Shown: positions 1 through 7,967, numbered from the stretch's first letter. The stretch is 37,144 nt of DNA from Planctomycetaceae bacterium (GCA_002709225.1 PAQH01000150.1:1-37144); one strand, 5' to 3'. Program-made: numbers and translations. The notes: generated by a model not told the origin, from the letters alone.

Positions 1-321
1 ATCTCGACGGTCGCGAGATACCTAGCCAAATATTTAGTCACAATCTCATACTGGCAAAATCACAAAAGGATAGTCATGAACGGAACTTTCCCGTTCATGC
101 AAGAGGCTAATACCAAATTGTCAAAGAACAGCGGGCCTTACCACATGGGTAGTGCCCGTGAGAGTGCCAATTCTATCTCCACTGGCCTGACTGTCAACAG
201 GTTGCTGCGAGTTTTTAGGAACTCTCGGAGTCTTGCTGGCCTCACGCTATGCTTTGGGCTGGGAAAAGCTGTATTCCCAAGGCCGATGTCTCACCATGTG
301 ATAGTGAAAGGTGCTTTCAAG
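1..321. other. Upstream region, no supported gene
   Basis: No gene is recognised here. The reading frame of the next gene stays open back to position 76, but the translated extension has no recognisable domain and precedes a lipoprotein-type signal peptide, so it is probably untranslated leader. A short inverted repeat (ATCTCG at 1-6, CGAGAT at 14-19) sits at the very edge and cannot be interpreted without the flanking sequence. Confidence 0.4.
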
Positions 322-1914
322 ATGGCGATCCACTTGCCAAGAAACGGCCCTCGAAATGCCTGCTATTTCGTCGATTGGCGGTGGCAGCTGCCACTTCTGC
401 TCTGCTGGCTGTCGGCAGGCTGCGCTCCGTCGACTGGTCCGCAACCTACCAATGCAGGTGGGGGAAAAAAAGTTGCCTCAGCAACTTCTCAAGGGCACGC
501 GGAGTCTGCGACGGATGAATGGGCGGTGATTTATATGGAGGAGCAACCGGTTGGTACGATCCACACTCAAGCTCGAGAAACGACTGAGTCGGGGCGAACG
601 CTGGTACGGACACGCAGTACGACCAAAATGACGTTGCAACGAATGGGGCAGTTAACGGAAGTCCTGCAGGTACAGGAGTCCGTGGAAACCGAGGAAGGGG
701 AATTAGTCCGCTTTCGGAGCGAAATGAAGAATGGGACCGCGGCGCTCGTTATCCGCGGCCAAGTAGCAGGTGATCATTTGGTTTCAGTGGTTGAACCATC
801 CACGGGCACCAAGCCAAATCCGATCTTGTGGAAGTCCACGTATCGTGGCTTTTTCGGCCCGGATCAGATCATGCGAGCAAACCCAATGCAGCCCGGTGAA
901 TCACGTGTCCTGGAGGTCTTGTTCCCTGGCTTGACCAGTGTCCAGGTGGTTGAAACCAGGCTAACCGCACTCGATTTTGAAGAGACCAAGGTTGCCTCTG
1001 GAACGAAACGTCTACTCAAGGTGACGAGCACTCTCGATCTGGCGGGACAAGCTGTCCAGTCATCATTGTGGATCGATGACGCAGGAGTTCAATGGAAGGC
1101 AGAAATTCCGGGTGTGGGTGTCGTACTGCGGGTCGATGAGAAACCGGCACCTCAACAAAACGGAGCCCCCGCAGTCGATTTAAGCCAAAGTTCGTTTGTG
1201 CCTTTAGCACGCAAGGTAGAGCGGGTCCACGAGACTCGGCGCATCGAATATCAGGTGCGTCTAAAAACGAACGATCCCGCCAAAGCGTTCCATCATGACA
1301 CGCGTCAACAAGTTGTGGCGGTCGACAAGAACACAGCGCGCGTAACAGTGGATGCTTCGGCCGGTAAGGCCCCGCTTGACGACAGAGAAACCCCACCCGA
1401 GGACGCCGATCGATCGGAGAACTCGCTCATTCAGTCCCAAGACCCACTGATCCAGAGAATGGCATCCCAAGTCGCGGCCTCGGAGGCAGATCCCTGGCGC
1501 ATTGCCACTGCCTTGGAATCACATGTGAGAAGGAGTATGCGACGCGCCGATTTTTCGACCGCGTTTGCGTCTGCCGCCGAAGTCGCCAAGACTCTTCGTG
1601 GCGACTGTTCCGAGCATGCTGTGTTGTTGACGGCCTTGTGCCGTGCTCGCAGCATTCCAGCTCGAGTCGCGACCGGGTTGGTCTATGTCTCGTTGGGAAA
1701 TCGTCCAGGCTTTGGTTTTCATATGTGGACCGAGGTTTGGATTCAAGATCGTTGGCTGCCCTTGGACGCCACGATTGGTCGTGGCGGTATAGGATGTGGC
1801 CATCTCAAATTGACCCATTCGAACCTCAGCAGTGGAGCTGAAGTGTCGGCAATCTTGTCAGTCTTGCCGGTACTGAGGCAGGTGCAAATAGAGATCCGTG
1901 AGGTTGTTTACTGA
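322..1914 (+). CDS. Transglutaminase-like domain lipoprotein
   Basis: The start at 322 is chosen because AAAGGTG at 306-312 is well placed as a ribosome binding site and because the protein then opens with a lipoprotein-like signal: basic N-terminus, hydrophobic stretch, and LSAGC with the candidate lipid-bearing Cys at residue 34. The product is 530 residues. The last ~110 residues are a transglutaminase/cysteine-protease core: GDCSEHA with Cys429, FHMWTEV with His467 and LDAT with Asp482 form the expected Cys-His-Asp triad. Residues ~60-400 are a beta-rich region without a family I recognise. The family contains cysteine peptidases and amide-bond-remodelling enzymes; the substrate is unknown. 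It is predicted to be exported, so it probably does not act with the cytoplasmic ubiquitin-like genes 92 bases downstream, although it is co-directional with them. Confidence 0.8.
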   Translation: MAIHLPRNGPRNACYFVDWRWQLPLLLCWLSAGCAPSTGPQPTNAGGGKKVASATSQGHAESATDEWAVIYMEEQPVGTIHTQARETTESGRTLVRTRSTTKMTLQRMGQLTEVLQVQESVETEEGELVRFRSEMKNGTAALVIRGQVAGDHLVSVVEPSTGTKPNPILWKSTYRGFFGPDQIMRANPMQPGESRVLEVLFPGLTSVQVVETRLTALDFEETKVASGTKRLLKVTSTLDLAGQAVQSSLWIDDAGVQWKAEIPGVGVVLRVDEKPAPQQNGAPAVDLSQSSFVPLARKVERVHETRRIEYQVRLKTNDPAKAFHHDTRQQVVAVDKNTARVTVDASAGKAPLDDRETPPEDADRSENSLIQSQDPLIQRMASQVAASEADPWRIATALESHVRRSMRRADFSTAFASAAEVAKTLRGDCSEHAVLLTALCRARSIPARVATGLVYVSLGNRPGFGFHMWTEVWIQDRWLPLDATIGRGGIGCGHLKLTHSNLSSGAEVSAILSVLPVLRQVQIEIREVVY

Positions 1915-1946
1915 GGTAAGCTTGTTCGCTTCTTTACCGATTGCAT

Positions 1947-1955
1947 TGTTACAAT
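1947..1955 (+). promoter_or_regulatory. Candidate extended -10 promoter of the ubiquitin-like operon
   Basis: TGT-TACAAT at 1947-1955 matches an extended -10 element (TGn plus a near-consensus hexamer) in the 92-base gap after the transglutaminase gene. Transcription from here would begin near 1962 and leave a leader of about 45 bases before the ATG at 2007. There is no convincing -35 at 17 bases, although TTGTTC occurs at 1922-1927, which is too far. This is a visual match only. Confidence 0.35.
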
Positions 1956-2006
1956 GAGTATTCTTACCTGGCGGGGACACCAGCTGATCTTGCGAGGATT
2001 AATGCG

Positions 2007-2324
2007 ATGGACAAGCATGAGGCTAGCGCGCGCGATGGCCAGACCAAGGTTACATTCCTTGATCAAACTGGATCAAAATCAGTTGATGCGGTAATCACTG
2101 CGACGATTAATGTTCGGCGAATCTTACCAACGATTATCGCCAAGATGAACTTGCCGGTGACGGGGCCGGATGGGCAGCCAGTGAGTTATAGCTTGGACCA
2201 CAAAGAAGGAGGCCGGCGTTTGCACGAAGAGCAGACATTGCCTGAGGCTGACGTGCAGGATGGAGATCACTTGATTATCTATGCCGAAATGGTCGCAGGT
2301 GCCGCCTGGATCTTGAATTCATAA
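2007..2324 (+). CDS. Ubiquitin-like beta-grasp protein (conjugation modifier)
   Basis: This is a 105-residue protein. The ATG at 2007 is preferred over the upstream in-frame ATG at 1941 because GAGGA (1994-1998) lies 8 bases before it. The pattern fits a ubiquitin/YukD-type beta-grasp fold: strand TKVTFLDQ (13-20), strand AVITATINV (28-36), helix around 38-47 (RILPTIIAKM), then SYSLD (60-64), RRLHEEQTL (70-78) and the terminal DGDHLIIYAEM (85-95), which resembles the 'L..GD.L.v' end of ubiquitin-like folds. It lies directly upstream of E2, E1, JAB and RING-like genes, which makes it the likely modifier. It does not end in Gly-Gly: after Gly98 there is a 7-residue tail (AAWILNS). Cleavage of this tail by the JAB protein to expose Gly98 is an inference. 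The fold call is by pattern and context rather than strong identity. Confidence 0.8.
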   Translation: MDKHEASARDGQTKVTFLDQTGSKSVDAVITATINVRRILPTIIAKMNLPVTGPDGQPVSYSLDHKEGGRRLHEEQTLPEADVQDGDHLIIYAEMVAGAAWILNS

Positions 2325-2447
2325 TCGAGTTTGTTTGTTCTATTGCCGTTTGCGATTGGTCTAGGCTAGAGCGGGTTCGCTGTCGTGACGTGAGGTGAAT
2401 TCTGTCTGATGAAGTGGGTCTGGTGAGTTTCTGGTAAGAGACATTGC

Positions 2448-3089
2448 ATGAGTGCTTCACCGCGAATTCGTCGTCTAATTGCAGATTGGCAGGCGCTGCA
2501 ACAACTGCGGGCACAGAGTTCGATTTTGCGTTTTCGTACACAGGGGGACCCGCCCGACCGGTATCGGATTCGCTTTTACGGTCGGGGGTTATTCGTAGAC
2601 CCAGTGAGTCGCCGTGTGCGAGTTTTAACCCGGCACGAAATTGGGGTCGAGTTGGTCGCGTCATACCCACGCACGATGCCATTGCTGAGCTGGAAGACGC
2701 CCATATATCATCCCAACATTTCACTCAATGGGTTAGTCTGTCTAGGAGGGTACAGTACACAGTGGGTTCCCAGTTTTAGACTGGATGAACTCTGTGAAAT
2801 GCTGTGGGACATGACGCGGTTACGGAATTTTGATGTTGAACATCCGTACAATCGAGAAGCGGCGGAGTGGTTGCGCGGTCAGGATGCCGGCTGTTTCCCG
2901 GTGGACCGCAGGTCGCTGCGTAACCTGGCGTCGCCAGAAACACCAGCTCTGTGCAATCCGCACGTGAGCACCCGCGAGAAATGGCCTAATGCCGGCGCTG
3001 CCGCTGGCAATTCGGTATCGCTCAATGGTTGCCCTCCGCGAAGCGATCTTGGTGCGGGAATTCGTTTCCTCGATTCTGAAATATCCTGA
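2448..3089 (+). CDS. E2-like ubiquitin-conjugating enzyme (UBC fold)
   Basis: The 213-residue product has a strikingly eukaryote-like E2 core at residues ~1-148. It shows YP-x-x-MPLLSWKTPIYHPNI (73-91), containing the HPN motif (88-90), then NGLVCLGG with the predicted thioester Cys at residue 98, and STQWVPSFRLDELCEML (103-119), matching the W-x-P-x-x-x-L segment after the active site. NREAAEWLR (135-143) corresponds to the N-x-E-A-A helix of E2s. Residues ~150-213 are a low-order tail without a recognised domain. The enzyme should accept the modifier from the E1 (3170-4357) and pass it to a target, perhaps helped by the RING-like protein downstream. The SD is weak (GTAAGAG at 2434-2440). 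The gap of 123 bases from the modifier gene is long for an operon, but orientation and function argue for a single unit. Confidence 0.92.
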   Translation: MSASPRIRRLIADWQALQQLRAQSSILRFRTQGDPPDRYRIRFYGRGLFVDPVSRRVRVLTRHEIGVELVASYPRTMPLLSWKTPIYHPNISLNGLVCLGGYSTQWVPSFRLDELCEMLWDMTRLRNFDVEHPYNREAAEWLRGQDAGCFPVDRRSLRNLASPETPALCNPHVSTREKWPNAGAAAGNSVSLNGCPPRSDLGAGIRFLDSEIS

Positions 3090-3169
3090 TTTGCGGGTGT
3101 TGCTTTCCAGCCTTTTGACGGTTGGTTTGAACAGTTGTCCTTTTTTCTCGCGTTGAGTTTTTTGTAACG

Positions 3170-4357
3170 ATGACTGAAGCGGGGTTCTTAATCGACGATG
3201 AAGACCGTTATGCCGGATTTCGGCTGATTTCGTGGTGGGATCAGCAGTCTCTGGCAGATGCCAGGATTGTTGTCGTTGGTGCTGGTGCGCTTGGCAATGA
3301 GGTGCTCAAGAACCTCGCGTTGCTCGGTGTTGGGCGGGTGTTTGTCGTCGATTCTGGAGTGATCGAGGCATCCAACCTGGGGCGTTCGCCGCTTTTTCGT
3401 CGCCGGGACTGCGGTCTGCCTAAGGCCGAAGTTGCGGCGGAACAAATGCGCGACCTGAATCCCGATGTGCACGTGGTGGCGTGCGTGGGTGATGTGATCG
3501 GTGATGTAGGGTTGGGAGTATTTCGTGCCGCTGATGTGGTCATCAGCTGCCTTGATAACCGCGAAGCGAGGCTTTGGGTCAATCGGCAATGCTGGAAGAC
3601 GAAAACGCCTTGGATCGATGGTGGAATTCAAGAGATTAGCGGTGTGGTTAAGGTTTTTGTGCCTCCCGATGGAGCATGTTATGAGTGTGCCATGACGGAC
3701 CTTGATTACCAGTTAATTAATTTACGGTATAGCTGCCCTTTATTGCGTGAACGAGATTTTCAGGCAGGGAGGGTTTCCACGACGCCTACAATCGCCGCAA
3801 TTGTGGGTGGCTGGCAGACGCAGGAGGCTTTGAAACTAATCCATCAGATGCCAGCGAACGCTGGGCAGGCAATGGTATACAACGGGGAAGCGAACCGATT
3901 TTACACGACTCGATTTGAAAGGCGCGAAGGTTGTCTGAGTCATGAAGTCTGGGACGATCCGATTACAGTGCCAGTGTCCGCAAGGTCGCACGCTGCGACG
4001 GCTTTGTTTCAAGCCGTGGATCGATGTTCGGCTGGTACACGGGCTACGCGTTTGCTTCTCGAACGAGATCTAGTCCTGTCTCTAGGCTGTGCGCAGTGTG
4101 GGTTGCAGGTTCCGATGTTGCGATCGCGGCACCGGTTTGATGCGCAGTCCGCCAATTGCTCGAAGTGTGGCGAAGGGCTGGTGCCTGAGATGACCCACTG
4201 GGTAGATCGTGATACGCCCAGGGCAACCGAATGCCTTTTTGCCCTCGGAATTCCAAGTTATGACATTGTGCGAGTCGTAACCGCGGAATGTGAGATACCT
4301 GTACTGCTCGCTGATGACGAAGTGACGGTCTGGCCTTCTGTTCCTGGCAAGGCGTAG
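3170..4357 (+). CDS. E1-like activating enzyme (ThiF/MoeB/UBA family) with C-terminal zinc ribbon
   Basis: This 395-residue enzyme is expected to adenylate the C-terminus of the ubiquitin-like protein and form a thioester. A Rossmann GxGxxG motif (GAGALG, 37-42) is followed by VVDSGVIEASNLGRS (59-73) with the acidic residue Asp61 and Arg72, Lys85, and SCLDN (126-130), all typical of E1 adenylation domains. CYEC (170-173) is followed by RYSCPLL, whose Cys189 is the best candidate thioester Cys. STTPTIAAIVGGWQTQEALKL (203-223) matches the helix that follows the catalytic loop in this family. The extra C-terminal part (~270-395) carries CAQC (307-310) and CSKC (330-333), a four-Cys zinc ribbon, then a small unassigned domain that could be the E2-docking region. 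It is much longer than MoeB or ThiF (~250), consistent with a dedicated conjugation E1. Confidence 0.92.
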   Translation: MTEAGFLIDDEDRYAGFRLISWWDQQSLADARIVVVGAGALGNEVLKNLALLGVGRVFVVDSGVIEASNLGRSPLFRRRDCGLPKAEVAAEQMRDLNPDVHVVACVGDVIGDVGLGVFRAADVVISCLDNREARLWVNRQCWKTKTPWIDGGIQEISGVVKVFVPPDGACYECAMTDLDYQLINLRYSCPLLRERDFQAGRVSTTPTIAAIVGGWQTQEALKLIHQMPANAGQAMVYNGEANRFYTTRFERREGCLSHEVWDDPITVPVSARSHAATALFQAVDRCSAGTRATRLLLERDLVLSLGCAQCGLQVPMLRSRHRFDAQSANCSKCGEGLVPEMTHWVDRDTPRATECLFALGIPSYDIVRVVTAECEIPVLLADDEVTVWPSVPGKA

Positions 4358-4377
4358 TCGGGGTGAGGTTTGCAGCT

Positions 4378-5067
4378 ATGGCAGGTGAGCAGATTCAACT
4401 AGGAGTGGTCAGGCGCTTACCCCCTACCCCGCAAACCCCGCCTGATCGACGAACCGAATGTTCCGTAGTGCGTTGTGGCGACACCGGGGGTCCAGGGTTG
4501 CCTGTTTTTCTTTCATGGGACGGATTGCGCCGCCTGTGCGAGCATGTCTGTTCCGATGCGGAAGTCGAATTGGGAGGAGTGTTGGTGGGCGACCAGTGTC
4601 AGGATGAACAGGGAAATCCATTTGTGATAATGACCGGCAGCCTGGCGGCTCAGGATTACACGAATTCAGCGGGTAGCTTTACTTTTACCCACAACACTTG
4701 GTCGCGATTTACGCGTGAATTGGAGTCGCTGTCCGGTAATCGACGGATCATTGGCTGGTACCATTCTCACCCTGGATGGGGTGTGTTCTTGTCTGATCGA
4801 GATCAGTTTATTTGTGAGAATTTCTTTGCCGGTGCGTTGGATATTGCGGTGGTCGTTGATCCGCAAAGCAACCAGCTGGGAGTGTTTCAGCGTATCTGTT
4901 GTGGTAAATCGGATTGGCTGCAACCTGCGGCCGGTTGTTGTGTGTTTGTGGAGGGTGTGGCCAGCGCTGAAATGACGGCGCGAGGTTTGCCAACTCCGTT
5001 GCGATATTTTGTCGGCCCTGTTGGCGCAAACTTTGCCGCCCCGAGTAGAAGCGGGCGCCAGGATTAG
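4378..5067 (+). CDS. JAB/JAMM (MPN) domain metallo-isopeptidase
   Basis: The ATG at 4378 is preferred over the in-frame GTG at 4363, because GGTGAGG at 4362-4368 is well spaced before it. It gives 229 residues, 20 bases after the E1 stop. The JAMM zinc-protease signature is complete: Glu64 in VELGGVLVG, WYHSHPGWGVFLSDRD with His129 and His131, Ser139 and Asp142 (H-x-H-x7-S-x-x-D). The family removes ubiquitin or matures ubiquitin-like and sulfur-carrier precursors. Here it is expected to trim the C-terminal tail of the modifier or to deconjugate it. The N-terminal ~40 residues are proline-rich and unassigned. Its close packing with the E1 gene supports co-translation. Confidence 0.92.
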   Translation: MAGEQIQLGVVRRLPPTPQTPPDRRTECSVVRCGDTGGPGLPVFLSWDGLRRLCEHVCSDAEVELGGVLVGDQCQDEQGNPFVIMTGSLAAQDYTNSAGSFTFTHNTWSRFTRELESLSGNRRIIGWYHSHPGWGVFLSDRDQFICENFFAGALDIAVVVDPQSNQLGVFQRICCGKSDWLQPAAGCCVFVEGVASAEMTARGLPTPLRYFVGPVGANFAAPSRSGRQD

Positions 5068-5205
5068 CGACGGTGCAAAACCGTTGAGCCGAGCTCAATT
5101 GTGCATCGTCTTTTCCCGTTGTTTCGCGGTGGAAATGCGTCGTCTGCTGCATCCTTTATAAGGTTGCGTATATGACGAGGGGATTCTGATAGAAGAGCTA
5201 GGGTT

Positions 5206-6045
5206 GTGTTTGAACTGGCATCTTACTACGCGATGGGATTGTTTTTCCTGCTCGTAACAATCGGGTGGGGTGCCAGCCGCTGTCTGCTGCGGCATGTTCG
5301 AGATCGCCGAATTGTGATGGAGTGGGCGCGGCGACGAGGAGGCAGAGTCGTACGTTCTGGCGTTTGGCATGGCTTGACCGTTTGCTTTCAGGCCAGAAGC
5401 CAGGAGACGTGTCTTTGGTTGTTGCCGGTGCGGTGTTCGCGCCACTCACAACTTCAGTTGACGTTTCCCTGGCCTACGGGCGAACGAATGCTGGCATTGC
5501 GGCCCACGAATGCGTTTTCTCGTATCGCGATGATGTATCCGCGGAGCAACCGCCAGCGTTGGGGGAGGTACCAGCTTTACACCCAACATTTCACCTGGGC
5601 AAGGAAGCTGCTGTCCGGTGGTGCCAGCAGCAGCCTGCGGCAGGTTAATGCTCTTTTGAACAACCGGACTTGTGGGTTACATCTCGCGCACGAGAAATTC
5701 ACGCTTCGATTTCGCATTTCGCTGGACACTCCGAACCGATTGTCTCAGCTGATTGAACTTGGCCTTGATGTTGGCGATCAACTAGGTCTGCAGGAGCGTG
5801 GCGACATTGAGCTTTCTAATCAGACTGAAAGCCGCCGAAACAACGAGCTGTACTGCCCCCTCTGCGGAGGCATGTTGGAGCAAGAGATTGTCTATTGCTT
5901 TGTCTGCGGAACGCCTCACCATCTTGACTGTTGGCGATACGTTGGCAGATGTTCTTTGTTTGGATGTCGGGAAACTCGCTATCAGCAGCAACGCAGGAAG
6001 TGGCTGCCATGGGTGGTCGAGTGGGTGACCAGCCGACGTCAGTGA
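5206..6045 (+). CDS. Membrane-anchored protein with C-terminal RING-like zinc finger (candidate E3)
   Basis: The GTG at 5206 has AGAAGAG at 5191-5197 upstream and gives 279 residues. Residues 7-28 form one hydrophobic segment (a single membrane anchor), followed by basic residues that suggest a cytoplasmic body. Residues ~35-200 match no family I know. The C-terminus holds a dense zinc-ligand array: Cys217-x2-Cys220-x10-Cys231-x2-Cys234, His238/His239, Cys242-x6-Cys249-x4-Cys254. It looks like a RING or related treble-clef finger (CPLCG, FVCGTPHHLDCW). RING-type fingers in bacterial E1/E2/Ubl clusters have been predicted by comparative genomics, and an E3 or adaptor role at the membrane is the natural inference. 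A gap of 138 bases separates it from the JAB gene. The finger is convincing; the E3 activity is not shown by sequence. Confidence 0.8.
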   Translation: MFELASYYAMGLFFLLVTIGWGASRCLLRHVRDRRIVMEWARRRGGRVVRSGVWHGLTVCFQARSQETCLWLLPVRCSRHSQLQLTFPWPTGERMLALRPTNAFSRIAMMYPRSNRQRWGRYQLYTQHFTWARKLLSGGASSSLRQVNALLNNRTCGLHLAHEKFTLRFRISLDTPNRLSQLIELGLDVGDQLGLQERGDIELSNQTESRRNNELYCPLCGGMLEQEIVYCFVCGTPHHLDCWRYVGRCSLFGCRETRYQQQRRKWLPWVVEWVTSRRQ

Positions 6046-6053
6046 TCCGGTCG

Positions 6054-6073
6054 GTCACTTGACGAAGTGTGAC
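6054..6073. terminator. Imperfect inverted repeat between convergent genes
   Basis: CACTT-GACG-AAGTG (6056-6069), extended imperfectly to GTCACTT / AAGTGTGAC, lies in the 61 bases between the convergent RING-like gene and purH. Its position suits a two-way terminator, but the stem is short and there is no T tract on either side. Confidence 0.2.
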
Positions 6074-6106
6074 GCACAGGTGCCAAGGCTGAGAGCCGTT
6101 AGTCAC

Positions 6107-7675
6107 TCAATGTTTGAAGTGGCGGCGGCCTGTGAGAATCATCGGCAGCTTGCATGCATTGCAGGCGGCAATGACTTCGTCGTCTTTTCGGGACCCACCG
6201 GGCTGGATGACTGCTGCGATTCCGGCTTCTGCCGCCTTCAGAATCGAGTCCGGGAAAGGAAAAAATGCGTCGGAAGCCAAGATCGATCCAGAGGCTCGAT
6301 CACCGGCTTTCTGGATCGCGATGTCAACGGCGTCGACGCGACTCATCTGGCCAGCACCAACACCGCAGAGGGCGCCTTCCTGACAAAGTGCGATTGCATT
6401 GGATTTGACGTGGCGCACAATCGACCAGCCAAATCGCAAGTCGTTCCAGCCTGCTGTGGTCGGTTCGGCATCGGTGACGACATTCCAGTCGTTCTCGGGA
6501 TCGCTGTCCACATCACCATGCTGTACGAGCATGCCGCCTTCGAGTGAGCGAAAGTGATGCTTCGATGGGGCGGTATCAAATTGGCCAACTACCATCAAGC
6601 GGACGTTGTTTTTCCATTTTGGTTTCGTCGTGAGGATTTCTACCGCTTCTGCCGCAAAGTCAGGTGCGACGATGGCTTCAATGAACTGTCCGGGAGTGGC
6701 CAGGACTTCGGCTGTCGCCGCATCGACTGTGCGGTTCAATCCAAGCACGGAACCGAACGCGCTCACAGGGTCTCCGTCAAGCGCGCGGCGGGCGGCGACT
6801 GACAAGTCAGTCGCGGTCGCTGCGCCACAAGGATTGTTGTGTTTGATCACAGCCACGGCTGGCCCCGCCACCAGTCGCACGATACTCAGAGCGCTATCCA
6901 GGTCGAGCAGATTGTTGTAGGAGAGTTCTTTGCCGTTGAGTTGACGAGCGCCCACCAGGCTTGGCCCATGGGTCCCCAATTGTCGATACACAGCGGCTGG
7001 TTGATGCGGGTTCTCGCCGTAGCGCAACACGGCTTCTCGGGTTAGTTTGAGATCGATCTCGGGACTGAAATCGCTCGCCTCTTCGCCGGTTGAGAAATAG
7101 TCGGCAATGGCGCGGTCGTAGTTGGCCGTCGAGCGGAACGCGGCGGCCGCGAGATCTTGCCTCAATTCCAGAGATGTACAGCCGTGCTCATTAATTTCAT
7201 CGAGTATTGAAGAATACTGTTCCGGATCGGTCGCGATTGTCACGAACCGCTGATTCTTGGCGGCGGCACGGACCAGGCTGGGGCCGCCAATGTCAATCTG
7301 TTCAATGGCTTCTTCACGCGACGTATCGGGGCGGCGGATGGTGTCTTCGAATGGATAAAGATTGACGACGACGAGCTCGAAGGACTCGATCGCGTGCGTG
7401 GTGAGTGCCTCTCGGTCGTCGTCTCGATTATGTCGGCAAAGAATTCCAGCGAAGATCTTAGGATGTAGCGTCTTTACGCGACCATCCATCATTTCGGGAA
7501 AGCCGGTGTATTCGGCGACATCGTGAACAGGAAGGCCCTCGCTTTCGAGGTGTCGCCGTGTGCCCCCTGTGCTGTAAATAGAGACGCCGGCATCAACCAG
7601 GCCACGTGCAAACTGCGACAGTCCGGATTTGTCACTAGTGCTGATTAAAGCGCGTTGTACGGGTGGTGATTGCAT
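6107..7675 (-). CDS. purH: Bifunctional AICAR transformylase / IMP cyclohydrolase
   Basis: The 522-residue protein catalyses the last two steps of de novo purine synthesis: formylation of AICAR with 10-formyl-tetrahydrofolate and ring closure to IMP. The N-terminal MGS-like cyclohydrolase domain (~1-190) shows ALISTSDKSGL, STGGTRRHLES and FPEMMDGRVKTLHPKIFAG. The transformylase domain shows LRYGENPHQPAAVY, GKELSYNNLLDLDSAL and KHNNPCGAA (with the conserved Lys-His), and ends with SDAFFPFPDSI and AVIQPGGSRKDDEVI. The length is normal for the family. The ATG at 7675 has no strong SD. The 292 bases upstream, to the PQQ-propeller stop, hold no gene I can support and probably carry the purH promoter. 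Confidence 0.98.
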   Translation of the reverse strand: MQSPPVQRALISTSDKSGLSQFARGLVDAGVSIYSTGGTRRHLESEGLPVHDVAEYTGFPEMMDGRVKTLHPKIFAGILCRHNRDDDREALTTHAIESFELVVVNLYPFEDTIRRPDTSREEAIEQIDIGGPSLVRAAAKNQRFVTIATDPEQYSSILDEINEHGCTSLELRQDLAAAAFRSTANYDRAIADYFSTGEEASDFSPEIDLKLTREAVLRYGENPHQPAAVYRQLGTHGPSLVGARQLNGKELSYNNLLDLDSALSIVRLVAGPAVAVIKHNNPCGAATATDLSVAARRALDGDPVSAFGSVLGLNRTVDAATAEVLATPGQFIEAIVAPDFAAEAVEILTTKPKWKNNVRLMVVGQFDTAPSKHHFRSLEGGMLVQHGDVDSDPENDWNVVTDAEPTTAGWNDLRFGWSIVRHVKSNAIALCQEGALCGVGAGQMSRVDAVDIAIQKAGDRASGSILASDAFFPFPDSILKAAEAGIAAVIQPGGSRKDDEVIAACNACKLPMILTGRRHFKH

Positions 7676-7967
7676 ACTGTCTCACATTACTACGGGGTGC
7701 CATTACGAGAAATTTACCAACGGTCGAGAATGGCATCCCGCAGCACAAGAGCGTCAGCGACGTGGTGAAACTCGCGCGTGGCCGGAAGTCAGGCATGACC
7801 AGACGATGGTTTACGGCCTGAGAGGGCGAGGGTCAACCGGGCCAATGTCGAGTCTCGTATATCGAACGCGGCCACTGCAAAACAAAACACGTTGTCAGCG
7901 GCAAGTTTCGACGGGTTGCCAGTTGCGGCAATCGTACATGGCCAAAAGCAGCCAACTTTGAGACCGT

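Noticed and set aside
1..19. Short inverted repeat at the window edge
   Set aside because: Only 6 base pairs, at the cut edge, no context to interpret.
76..321. N-terminal extension of the transglutaminase protein
   Set aside because: Open frame, but the lipoprotein-like signal and SD fix a start at 322; the extension would bury the signal peptide.
3188..3631. Minus-strand frame across the E1 gene
   Set aside because: Antisense shadow of the E1 coding sequence, which has intact motifs on the plus strand.
6059..6547. Plus-strand frame of 162 codons antisense to purH
   Set aside because: Shadow of purH, without SD or recognisable domain.
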